DNA from: Phytopythium helicoides
Taxonomy: Eukaryota; Oomycota; Peronosporomycetes; Pythiales; Pythiaceae
DNA: 64,000 bases
Direction of reading: 5' to 3'
NCBI GenBank assembly: GCA_024867545.1
Contig: JANFNE010000053.1
Span: forward strand, 1-64,000
Positions 25,340-35,928 of the stretch are shown piece by piece. Each line of letters starts with the position of its first letter. The stretch's first letter is position 1. Both the position numbers and the translations under genes were made by a program. The notes under the pieces are model-generated. The model ran no database searches, was not told where the DNA came from, and saw nothing but the letters and a program-made list of their open reading frames with translations.

Positions 25340-25966
25340 CTAGGCGTCGACCTTGCGCTTCTTGCTGGGCTCCTCGACCGTCTCAAAGTACTTGAGCGAG
25401 TCGGTGGGGTTGGCGGTCATGGCCTTCTTGCCCTTCTTCCAGCCGGCGGGGCACACGTCGCCGTGCTCCTCGTGGTACTGGAAGGCCTCGATCAGGCGCA
25501 GCACCTCGTCGACATTGCGGCCGATGGGCAGGTCGTTGATGGTGATCTGGCGAAGGATGCCCTCCTTGTCGATGATGAAGAGGCCGCGGAAGGCCGCGCC
25601 CTCGTCGCCGCCGTCCTCCACGAGCACGTCGTACTTGGTGCACACGTCCTTGGAGATGTCGGCGATGAGCGGAATGTTCATCTCGCCGAGGCCGCCCTTC
25701 TTGCGCGGCGTGTTGATCCACGCCAGGTGCGTGAACTTGGAGTCGATCGAGCACCCGATGACCTCCGTGTTGAGCTTCTTGAACTCCTCCACGCGGTCGC
25801 TGAAGGCGCAGATCTCGGTCGGGCACACGAACGTGAAGTCCAGCGGGTAGAAGAAGAGCACCACGTATTTGCCCTTGTAGTCCGACAGCGAGATGCGCTT
25901 GAACTCGCCGTCCACCACCGCGTCAGCCGTGAACTCGGGTGCGGGTTTGCGGAGCTTGAGCACCAT
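25340..25966 (-). CDS. Typical 2-Cys peroxiredoxin with basic NLS-like tail
   Basis: A thiol peroxidase of 208 residues that reduces H2O2 and organic peroxides using thioredoxin-type donors. The peroxidatic Cys48 lies in DFTFVCPTE and the resolving Cys172 in GDVCPAGW. The GGLG (91-94) and C-terminal YF (LKYFETV) motifs that make eukaryotic 2-Cys enzymes sensitive to overoxidation are present. After the YF helix the chain ends in PSKKRKVDA, closely resembling the classical monopartite nuclear signal PKKKRKV. The two other peroxiredoxins in this window end without it, so a nuclear form is likely. No frame break and no intron. The initiator-type start element lies about 38 bp upstream. Confidence 0.95.
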   Translation of the reverse strand: MVLKLRKPAPEFTADAVVDGEFKRISLSDYKGKYVVLFFYPLDFTFVCPTEICAFSDRVEEFKKLNTEVIGCSIDSKFTHLAWINTPRKKGGLGEMNIPLIADISKDVCTKYDVLVEDGGDEGAAFRGLFIIDKEGILRQITINDLPIGRNVDEVLRLIEAFQYHEEHGDVCPAGWKKGKKAMTANPTDSLKYFETVEEPSKKRKVDA

Positions 25967-25997
25967 TGGCGTTGGTTGTAGAGGAGAAGAGAAGAGG

Positions 25998-26006
25998 CTG
26001 AAGTGA
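25998..26006 (-). promoter_or_regulatory. Initiator-like element of the nuclear-type peroxiredoxin
   Basis: TCACTTCAG on the minus strand fits the oomycete initiator core (YCAYTYY); predicted start A at 26004, 38 nt before the ATG. Confidence 0.4.
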
Positions 26007-26194
26007 GCGGCGCGCGGCGAATCGGCGAATGACGTCGGCAGTTTGCTTCAAAACCGATGATGGGTCGGACAGGTGGAGCTGCTGGTAAAAAAAAAAAACG
26101 CGTCAAAAAGTATTTACGCCTGCTTGCAGCGCACTTCAACTTCGTCCGGTGAGTGGCATCAACGAGCAATAAGGTAGCCACCGTGACACATCCG

Positions 26195-27505
26195 CTAGAG
26201 CATGTCCATGAGGGATTGGACTGGCCGCGTGCTGGGACGAGCTTTGCGCCACTTTGCTGTTGTTGTTGCTGTTGTTGTTGAGGTGGAACTGCGTTTTCGC
26301 TCGACCGAGTTGGAACAAGGGCGGCGCCACTGCTTGGCGCAGTCATTCATCTTGTGAGCCTTCCACTTCCGGCGCCAGGTAGAAAACTCGACGCGGCACT
26401 CGTCTGAGAACTTTTCGTCGTTCATCGACACGTACGTCGGCGGATCACAGATTTCGTCCTGCAAATGGACGAATCAGCAACGCACCCCATCGATGCAGTA
26501 CCTCCGTAGTACGCGTCACCTTTAGCTTTTCAAAGCAGTTCTTGTAGCCACCGTCGATGAGGTACAGCTCGGGGTAAAAGAGCTCCGGGTAGCGATCCGC
26601 ATGGATCCAGCGGTCGAGGTTGCGCATATGCCGAGCCCTTCATGATACCATGTTGGAAAATGGACTCGCCTCTCGATACCCAGCGCGACAACTCACATTT
26701 TCGGCGCGCGGTTGGCAGAGAACTCACAGAAGAAGATGAGTGCTACGCGCACGCTGTCTGGTCTGGGCTGCACCATGAACGCTTCCTCCACGCTGACCGG
26801 GTCATAGAGCGAGCGCGACCCACGAAGGCTACCCCCGACATGCTCGAACGGGAACCTGCAGTCGATAAGCTCAAATGACGCTAGCCTGTCGTGGAATTCT
26901 CCCCCAAGAACCCGCGCCACCTGCAGCTCAACAGGAGTCAGAGCGCGGACCTTCTCCAGGAAAATAAAAGCGTCCCAAGGAAGCTTGGCGATACGAATGG
27001 CGTACAGTTTCCGGAGAAATGACGTTCAGGTCTGGGTGCTCACTCGAGTGGACCGTGGGCAACACGAGCGTGTGCGCCAGTGCTGCTGCGTCAATCGCAG
27101 CCGCTGACAGTTGCCGCGGCCCGAGGCTTCTTGGCGCACACGGCGGCGTCTGGCTCGACGCCGACCGACTCAGCCGAATCGACTCGCTTGGCAGCTCCTG
27201 CGCGCTCCAGCACCTCAGCGGGGGCTCCTCGTCATTCTCTGCCTCCCACTGCTTCCGCTTCTTCTGCTCCAGCGCCGCCTCCAGGCCCAAGCGTCCCGCC
27301 TCACTGCTACTAGCTGCGTCTTCCAGCCTCCGATTCTCCGCCCTCGGCGCCAATCAAAGCGCTGAGCAGGCGGCGCTTTCCTCCGGTTCGCAGAGGCGGC
27401 GCACGCGCTGGAGGCCGGCGGAGCAGGCGCCAGAGCGACGCCAGGCGAGCTGTGGGCGTCGCTGAGAGCGCTGGCGGCGCGCGGCAGCGAGCGCTCGGCG
27501 TCCAT
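26195..27505 (-). CDS. CDC25-like dual-specificity phosphatase (rhodanese fold)
   Basis: CDC25 phosphatases remove inhibitory phosphates from CDKs at cell-cycle transitions. The catalytic domain shows ELIDCRFPFEHVGGSL, the C-x5-R loop CEFSANR, then APKM-ARHMRNLDRW and YPELFYPELYLIDGGYKNCFE, in CDC25 order. Intron 26638-26696 (59 nt) joins KM to ARHMRN; intron 26459-26519 (61 nt) joins CFEKLK to DEICDPP. The residue before the catalytic Cys is Phe, not the usual His. The tail has a polyThr/Ser run. A frame break near 27020 separates the catalytic domain (from KLYAIRIAKLPW) from a Ser/Ala-rich N-terminus, and another is likely near 27350, so the start at 27505 (MDAERSLPR) is tentative. CDK phosphatase versus an arsenate-reductase-like relative cannot be settled by sequence alone, but the C-terminal motifs favour CDC25. 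Confidence 0.8.
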
Positions 27506-27753
27506 GTCGACGCCTCTCTTCTTGCTGCTTCGGCCCCGAGTCCATACTGAACGCCATATATTACGATAAGTGCGAATCACGGAGCTATGCATGTCGAGTG
27601 GTCGATTCCTAAGCGAGCAGATAGGTGCTTGCAGCGAGAGTCGACAACGAGCTAGAAGGCGCTGGGACCAGCTACTGACGCCTGCCGACTTAGTCTAGAG
27701 GCTAACAATTCAGTAGAAGGCCCTTGGCCCAACGAGGCGCCTGGCAACTTTGT

Positions 27754-28230
27754 CTAGAAGCTGCCGCTGCCGTCTCCGACCCCTGCAGTGGACGCCTCGC
27801 CGCCCTCGTCGTCCTTGTCGTTGTCAGCTCCGCACTCGGCGTTGGTCTCGTCCTGGCAGGCCTGCTTGTCGCTCGCAAACGTACAGTAGGCGCTCTTCAC
27901 GACGGCGGCGTGCATTGCGCACCACGCCTGAGTGAAGGAGCCCCAGCCGAGCTGCGTCGACAGCTCCGCGGTCCTCGTCGCCTCGTAGCCGACGTCCTCC
28001 GGCTCGACGCCCTCGACGGCGTTCATCTGCGCCTGCGTGCGCATGACGGCTGCGTCGATGGCGACGACGCAGCCCACGACCAAACCGAGCAGCGCCGCGC
28101 CGCCCATCAGGACGCGCAGCCTCCTGCGCCTTCTGGCGCCAGCGCGCGCGCTCGAGCGGCGGCCGCGTCGCCCGCGGAGCTGCCCGCCCAGCAGCGTCGT
28201 CACCTCCTCCGGGAATTCGGTGCGCGTCAT
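27754..28230 (-). CDS. Small single-pass membrane protein, unknown function
   Basis: I do not recognise this 158-residue protein. It has an Arg-rich N-terminal stretch (RGRRGRRSS...RRRRRL) directly before one hydrophobic helix (VLMGGAALLGLVVGCVVAIDA, about residues 42-62), then a domain with four cysteines (AWCAMH, AYCTF, QACQDE, AECGAD) and an acidic Gly/Ser-rich tail. By the positive-inside rule the N-terminus is cytosolic and the Cys domain luminal or extracellular. MTRTEF at 28230 was chosen over an in-frame ATG at 28317 because the longer version would run into the divergent promoter region. The gene is divergent from the SWR1-like gene, 220 bp apart. Confidence 0.6.
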   Translation of the reverse strand: MTRTEFPEEVTTLLGGQLRGRRGRRSSARAGARRRRRLRVLMGGAALLGLVVGCVVAIDAAVMRTQAQMNAVEGVEPEDVGYEATRTAELSTQLGWGSFTQAWCAMHAAVVKSAYCTFASDKQACQDETNAECGADNDKDDEGGEASTAGVGDGSGSF

Positions 28231-28337
28231 GTCGGCAAGGCGGCGGATCTCGCTCTCCAGCGGTCCGCGAGCATGGCGGATCCAGTGGATGGGGGTTGGA
28301 TGGATCCATTCATCCATTGCGACCTTTGGCGAGGCGT

Positions 28338-28392
28338 CGATTCAACGAATCGCGTCTCGATTCTTTGAATGGGTGTGCGATTCGTTGAATCG
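28338..28392. promoter_or_regulatory. Three 20-bp-spaced dyads in a divergent promoter
   Basis: Three copies of a CGATTC-N3-GAATCG dyad begin at 28338, 28358 and 28378. Copies 1 and 3 are perfect; copy 2 has lost the last CG. Outer copies together form an 18-bp perfect inverted repeat (28336-28353 with 28377-28394). The cluster lies between the membrane-protein gene (-) and the SWR1-like gene (+). No known factor is assigned. Confidence 0.6.
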
Positions 28393-28449
28393 ACACCTTG
28401 CCGGAAAAAGCACCTTTCGCATCGCCAGCCGTCGCCGACGGGCGGCGCC

Positions 28450-31400
28450 ATGGCGAACGCGCGGCTCAAGATGGCGCGGCAGGGCGGGCGGCGGCGGGCG
28501 CACGCCGCAGATAGAGAGCAAGAGCGGACGGCGGGCGAGGCGCCCGCGCAGGAAGCGGCGCGATCGGCGGGCTGTGGGCCGAGCAGTGAGCCCGCGAGTG
28601 CGGCGGAGGACCCGGTGGAGGAGCTCAAGGAGGCGCTGAGGGAGCGAAAAGAGGAGATCGAGGCGCGCCTGGAGCGCCTGACGATGGGGAGGCCCATACA
28701 GGCGGCGCAGGAGCCCGGCTGCGACGCCGACGGCCACCGCCTGCAGCGCGCGCACCGCGACTTTCTCCTGCAGGAGATGGTGCGGAGTTAGTTGGCTGCG
28801 TTAGGACTGGAGAGGGCGGGCGCTCACGGTGGAAGCCTTTGTAGGAGTGGATGGCCGCGGACTTTGCGCAGGAGCGCAAGTGGCGCGTCAAGTCGGCGCG
28901 CATCATTGCCACGTCGCTCCACAGCTACCACAAGAACCTCGAGAGCAGAGCCGCCCGACAGCTCAAGGTGCGGGTGATTGCCAATTGACAGCCGCGGCGT
29001 CTTGGTGCTAATGACAATCGGATGGACAGGAAGAGGAGCAAGCTCGGAGACGGCTGGCAGCGCGCATTGGTCGCGACGTCAAAAAGTTCTGGGCCAAGGT
29101 GGACAAGATCATCAGCTACAAGGTCAAGCTGCAGTCGGACGAGATCCGCAAGGCGTCGATGGACCGCCACCTCAAGCACCTTGTGGCACAGACAGAAAAG
29201 TACTCGGCGGCGCTAGCGACGAGTCTTGCGGAAACGCGGCTCTCCATCAGTAGTAGTAACACAGAGGAAGAGGGCATGGGCATCGATGACGCAGAAGCGG
29301 ATGCAGCTCGAGAACAAGCCTCGTCTAGGAATGGTAGCATTGACGCAGATCAAGCGCAGGACGGTGTCGAGCATGCAATGACGTCAGACTCGGACTTTGA
29401 GATGGGTTCTTCTGAAGGTGAGGAAGACGACGAGACGACTATAGAGGCAGAGGAATCATTGGCCACTCGGGATGCTAGTACTCGTCAAGAGGAGCTGCTG
29501 ATGCTCGAGCGGGAGGCAAACATGTCGATTGAAGAGCTACGAGCCCACTATGCGTCCTTGGAAGGTGGTGGCAACCCAGACGAGGAAGAGCAGAGTGGAG
29601 CCTCAAGCAGTGGTGATGACGATTATCAGCCTGGTGGCGATGCTGAAGAAGAAGACGATGAAATAACTATCGCAGTTGAGGAAGCTACGATCACTCCTAA
29701 TGATGTCGAGGATGAAGTTAGATTGCTGCAGCAAGAAAGTGAAATGCCTATTGAAGAGTTGCGAGCAAGGTATGCGACCGAGTCAATGGGTGCTGAAAAC
29801 GGAACGGAGGTTATTCAGCCAGACGAAGGCAGCGCCAGTGATCATAGTAGCAGTGACGGCGAGTTTGAGCCGTCTCGGGATGGTGACGAGGTAGACGACG
29901 AAACAACTATAGAGGAGGAAGAACGGCGGCGGCCTGCTACTCGGCGACAAGTGGATGAGGAGGTTGCCGGACTGATAGAGGAAAGCGAGATGTCGATCGA
30001 GCAGCTCAGGGCGAGGTATGCAGCTCTCGCCGACGTTAGCGATGAGGAGAGAGAGGACGCTGCGCACGGAAGTGATGGAGATGATATTAGTGAAGGAACC
30101 AGTGGTGATGATGAATTCGAGCCCAGCGAGGAGGAGATTGACGACGAGACCACGATTGCAGACAAAGAACGTTTGCAGTCGTCGCGCACAGAAGTTGATA
30201 ACGAAGTTGCAAAACTGTTGGAGGAGAGCGAGATGTCGGTTGAGCAGTTGCGAGCGAAGTATGCTGGAGCTCTTGGAGATGATAGCGAAAGTCCTCAAAG
30301 CGACGCGACAGAACCTGCAAGTGTGGCCACTAAACAAGCATCGTCCTCGAACGCAGTGGAGGCTGAAAAACTTGATCAGCAAGGAAACTACAGACTTCCT
30401 CCTTCAACGGAGGTCGCAACTGCTACCAGGAGTACTCGTCGAGTGAATGGATATAAGAGACCGTATATCCTCACATCTCGGTTATCGCTGCGTGAGTATC
30501 AAGAAGCGGGTGTCAACTGGCTCATCAGTATGTGTGAAAAGCGCATCAATGGCATTCTTGCAGACGAGATGGGTCTTGGCAAAACCATTCAGACGATAAC
30601 AATGCTTGCCCACCTTGCCTGCAAGCGCGGCATCTGGGGTCCTCACCTGATAGTCGTGCCCACCAGTTGTCTTGTCAATTGGGAGATGGAGTTCAAGCGA
30701 TGGTGTCCAGCCTTCAAGGTATTGACATATTTTGGATCGGCAAAACGTCGGAAAGAGCTGCGTCAAGGATGGTCAAAGCAGAACGCATTCCAGATTTGTA
30801 TTACGAGCTATCAACTCGTGGTTCAAGATGCGCATTGCTTTAAGCGAAAGAAGTGGTACTATCTTATCCTCGACGAAGCGCACAATATCAAGAACTGGAA
30901 AAGTCTGCGATGGCAGACTCTACTGAACTTTAGCTCGCAACGCCGGTTACTCTTGACAGGAACCCCACTGCAAAACAACATCATGGAGCTGTGGGCACTC
31001 ATGCACTTCCTCATGCCGCACGTGTTTGCTTCACGCAAGGAATTCACATACTGGTTTCAAAACCCGCTGTCGCAAATGGTCGAGGGCGAGCAGGATGTCA
31101 ATAACCAGCTCGTGTCCCAGCTTCACGGTATCATTCGGCCCTTTGTGCTTCGTCGCCTGAAGAAGGATGTCGCGAAGCAAATGCCTGGCAAGTTCGAGCA
31201 TGTTGTGCAGTGCAAACTTTCTAAGCGCCAGCGCTTCCTGTATGAAGATTTTATTTCACGCAGTAGCACACGGCGCGCCATGTTTGGTCGAGGGAGCGGT
31301 CGCGGAGCCAACTTTATGAGCATGATGAATGTTTTGATGCAGCTGCGCAAGGTGTGCAACCACCCGGATCTGTTTGAGCCACGACCAATTGTGGCACCCT

Positions 31401-34400
31401 TCGATATGGGTCCGATCCACCTGCATATCCCCGCTCGATGCGGATATATAGTCGATGAACTCGTCAACGAACAACCGGCAGTACCACTATGGACCGAGGT
31501 GGGAAGTTTAGTGAACTTGGAATTGATTGGGCATACCAAGTATGCTGCGTCTCGGCGGCGAGATTTGTTCTACTACGATGTCAGTGCTACAGAACTTGTG
31601 CGAACAAGCTCACCGGCGAACAGCAAAAGAGATATGCATAAGGATTTGTTGATGCGTTTTTCAAAGCTTACGGCTCGTCGCGCTGCGTATTGGAGCGAGA
31701 AGCGCAGACACAACCAGTATCTTACACGGCTTCGTGTAGAGTTGGCAGAAGACCCGGTATACGGCGATGACCTCATTCGTTGTTGCTCACTTCCAGTCTT
31801 CATCTCTGAGGCGATGGATGTTCATGTGAGGCGGAGAGGAATCGAGCTCACGAGCTACTTTATATCACGGACGCATTGCAAGTGATGGTGAAGAGCCCTG
31901 AGCAGCGGATTGAGGAGCTTCTACCCGTCGTAACTCGTGCACTATGCTACGTCCCCAAAGCCCGAGCGAATTCTGCTCGCGTTGAGTATGGAGGCGTAGG
32001 ATTCGCTCAACCAGTAAAGTTCTCTGATGCATTCGAAACTTCCTCCAGTTTTGCTCTTTCGAGGAGGCAGAGACTAAAACAAGTCACGGAAGAGGTGGCT
32101 GAGCCCATCGCGCGTCAGCTCCTGGACCCATTTCATGAAAGCTTCAAGCGCACTCAGCTCTTCTTCCCAGACAAACGTCTGATCCAGTTTGATTGTGGTA
32201 AGTTGCAGCAGCTTGACACACTGCTGCGCGAACTGAAGCGAGGCGGACATCGGTGCCTCATCTTTACACAGATGAGCTCAATGCTCAACATCCTCGAGAT
32301 CTTCCTCAACATTCATGGCCATACGTACTTTCGGCTTGATGGGTCTACCAAGGTTGAGAAGCGCCAAGCTCTGATGGATAAGTTCAATCGTGATGACAAG
32401 GTGTTTTGTTTCATCTTGTCGACGCGAAGTGGTGGTCTCGGCATCAATCTCACAGGTGCGGACAGTGTGATCTTTTACGACTCTGACTGGAATCCAGCGA
32501 TGGATGCACAAGCTCAAGATCGAGCGCATCGCATTGGTCAGACTCGGGACGTGCATATCTACAGACTGGTGAGCGAGCACACAGTTGAGGAGAACATCCT
32601 GCGGAAGGCGCAGCAAAAGCGGCACCTTGATTTCTTGGTCATGTCCGAAGGCCAGTTTACGACTGATTTCTTCTCTAAATCTAGTCTGCGCGAGCTTATG
32701 ACTGGTGTGGGAGATAAGGAATCAGTATCACCGATAGAGGACGACCTGGAGGAAAATGCGACAGATTCGGAGCCAGAGGACGAGCTATCATTTGACGCCG
32801 TCGAAAACGCCATGGCGCAGTTGGAAGATGAGGAAGACGTCGTAGCAATGAAAGGTGCAAAAGCGGAGGTGCTGAGTGAGCAACGTGAGTTTGACGAGGA
32901 TGTCGGAAACCAGCCTTCAGCACCCCACAACCACCTCAAAGCTCATATTGCCGAGTCTCCTCGTCCTTCAACACCGTCAAACGCATCCGTGGTGAGCTCC
33001 GTCAGTGAGAGGAATGACAACGAAGACGATGACGACCACGATTCTGTTGAGAATGACGACCAGCATACCAACGAGTCTGCGTCTGACATTGGCGACGACG
33101 ATATCCAAAGTGTTGAGAAGAACAGTGATGATGATTCTGAGCTTTCTGAGGAGCTTTCTGACAGCGATGACGAGGAAGCCGTAGCCGCTCGCAAGCGCAA
33201 ACGCTCTGAGTCGTCTGCTTCTCGGAAAACGGGGAGTAAAAAGCGTGCACGCCACGATGAGGCTGCAATTGAGAAAAAGTCATGCGCGCTCAGAGAGAGC
33301 GAAGGAAAAGGCTCGTGAGCGCCAAATCGAGATCGAGGAGGAGAAGAAGCTGCAGGCGTGGAAGGAGTCCGTTTCATCGCTCAAAGGGTTTGAAGACTCA
33401 CTGAATCCGGTGGATCGGTATGCACTACACTTCCGCGAGGAGATCGACCCACTGTATGCATATGTACCAACCGCGGCAGCAATGGAGAGCCACTTTGATG
33501 CCCAGCATGGCGCACTAGTCGATATCGAACAGATCGAAGCCGAGAAAGCGGCGGAAGAGACTGCTTTGATTGCAGATGGCGAGCTAATTGCTGGTGTTAT
33601 GGATGATGACGACGATGAAGAAGGAAATCAGGACGAGAGTACGGCGTATTTGGATGCAAAATACTCGGATATGTACCGAAAGGAGCGTGCACACGTGCAT
33701 TTCGAACGTCGGAAGCGACAGCTGACGGGTTCAGCATGGCAGATCATGAAGTGCGTGAAGACCAACTTCCCGTTTTACTTTAACGTCGATACCCGAGAAG
33801 CGGTGTGGGACCGACCTGCAGTGTGGATCAAAAACGAGCAGCTTGAGCAGGCTGCAGCGATCGGGTATGCTGGACTCATGCCATCGGTTCTCACACTTAT
33901 CGTCAAGTTCTTGGCACCTTATCCAGACCGACATCATGTTCAGTTAGTATGCAAGTCTTGGCATGAAGCTGCTGTTCACCCAAACACATTCTTCAAGATC
34001 AACGCCAGTGATATCGAGCCGGGCCGCCGGTCGCTTAGCGACATTCTTGCGGGGGTTGCAACAGGGCACCACCGTGCTTTTTGGTTCGGGTGTGTATGGT
34101 ATTGACAGCGTTGTTGAGGTTCATCGCCCGATTCAACTGTTGGCAGCCCATGACACGCATGTGGAGCTCCAAATGTGCTCTCCCTACTGCGCACCTTCGA
34201 TGGAAGGCTCGAGGTGGCCTTGTTCGCGGGTTTCACCTCAGTCGCCACGACCGAAGTGAGGATGATCTCGTCAAAGAAGAGCATCCAGGTGACAAATTGT
34301 TGGCAGCATCTCTTGAGCGTCGTAGACGGCGGCCAAGTACGCGTCAAGTTCTGTGACTTTGAAGGTAACAGTATGGGAAATGCTTGTGCATCAGTCTCAG

Positions 34401-35566
34401 GTCCGTCAAGCTTGCTCGTGATGCAGAACAACCGCATCTATGGAAGCGGTAGTTCTGGCGTGCTCCAGCTCTCCGGCGGGCTGGTGATGAGTCTCAACAC
34501 CATATACGAGAACGCTCACTCGGGAGTCACCGTTCTCGGCGGAGATGCTGTGCTCCGACGGAACAAAATTCATCGAAACGGGCGATTTGGCATCCGCTTG
34601 TTTTATCACGCGAACAATGTGGTCGTGGAAGAAAACATCGTCAACGACCACCCGTGCGGCAATATCGACACGGAGAACTCCGGACGGCGCTTTGTGATCC
34701 GCTGGAATGACATGAGCAAGGGCGAGCCGGACGATTTACCTCACCACCATGGACGCCTAAAGCTCATTACTTCACGCATCGTGAGCAAGACGCTCCCTAT
34801 CGCATCGAAATCTGCTGTATTGGCTGCTGGAGAGAGTTCATCGTCCGCCGCGCAAATACAACGAGCGGATGCCGCCAAGGCTAGCTCTGTCACGGTCGCC
34901 GTCAATTTGGACACGGGCTTGCTTGTCCCCGTTCCGCTTTCTACAACCGTAGGCTCTGCTTTTCCGGGACTGCACTTGCTTCATTCACGACTAATGGCAG
35001 CCCAACAGCAGTCGCTGCTCCCTGTCGTGGGATCTTTGGCTTCGACCCAATCCTCAACGCTGCAGGCTGGAACTAACTCAGCTACCAACGTTCAGAAATC
35101 GACGAGTGCGGGTCCAGGTTCAGAATCTATGCAAGATGGTAAGCTAGGAACTACAGGGGCATTAGTAACAGCTACACCAATCTCAGGAGTACAAGTGATT
35201 GGTGGCAACCCTGCGCCAATCAAGCGCAGGAGAAAACGGCAGAAAATCGTCCATGAACTGGACAAGGGCCACGTGATCATTTTTGAAGACACATGCGAGA
35301 AACGCGGTGAGAAGATCAAGAAGCCGCGTGTGCCCAAGAACACTTCTGCACCGGGATCAATCGTGGCAGATGGTACCGGAGAATCTTGTGCGGGGGATAC
35401 CGCATCGATTGCGAGTACGGCTGAGAAAGGTAGTGATGAGCTCTTGTCGCTGCCAACGTCTCCATCCCACACAAACGAGGCGAATGAGAGTACAACAAGC
35501 GTGGAGCAGACTATTTTGAAGGTAGGCACCGAAGGGCATGTCAATCTCGCATCAGATGTCAAGTAA
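28450..35566 (+). CDS. SWR1/SRCAP-type chromatin remodeller fused to WW, F-box and beta-helix modules
   Basis: A Snf2-family ATPase of the SWR1 class (H2A.Z deposition), about 2,330 residues. HSA domain: HRDFLLQEM-EWMAADFAQERKW...SARIIATSLHSYH, across introns 28780-28844 and 28967-29028. Four acidic modules DDETTI...ESEMSIEELRARY follow (29425-30280). Helicase motifs are I DEMGLGKTIQ, II DEAH, III LLLTGTPLQNN, V STRSGGLGINLTGAD and VI QAQDRAHRIGQ. A large insert between motifs III and V, as in SWR1/INO80, separates the lobes. After an acidic linker comes LNPVDRYALHFREEIDPLYAY (SWR1-like), then in the same ORF a WW-like segment (about 33736-33815), an F-box-like LTLIVKFLAPYPDRHHVQLVCKSW, and a parallel beta-helix (NRIYGSGSSGVLQL, NTIYENAHSGVTV). 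Frame breaks lie near 31868, 33278 (A-run), 34055-34085 (G-run) and 34175. Start at 28450 (MANARLKM). Confidence 0.85.
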
Positions 35567-35928
35567 ACAGGCATTCCACTTAGTCTACAATATAGTGAGC
35601 GCTCACGATGACACTATACGCCACAAGTGACGCTGCAAGATGACTTTTCCGCCAAAGCGATAGAGTTGGCATTGACGGCGTCGCGAGGATCGGAGCTGCT
35701 GGACTTGAGCGGTACAATGGGAGAGTGTTGGAGATCTCGACCTCTTGCGACGACAGCAGAACAACATACATTTCTGCAGAGAATCTTCATGCTGTTTTTT
35801 CGACATGCCCAGCAGGATCTAACTCTCTAGTCGTTGAGTTGGTTCCGGTAACATTGTCGATGGCTTCTGCTTCGAGTCGACCATTACGTTCGCGGCACAG
35901 AATGCGCTATCGAGGCTGTAGTTGTTTA
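35567..35928. other. Convergent intergenic gap
   Basis: Lies between the 3' ends of the SWR1-like gene (+) and the taspase-like gene (-). I see no gene, repeat or conserved motif. Confidence 0.6.

Noticed and set aside
23829..25343. 504-codon + strand ORF
   Set aside because: Antisense to the POLE N-terminal half; composition follows POLE codons and no domain is visible.
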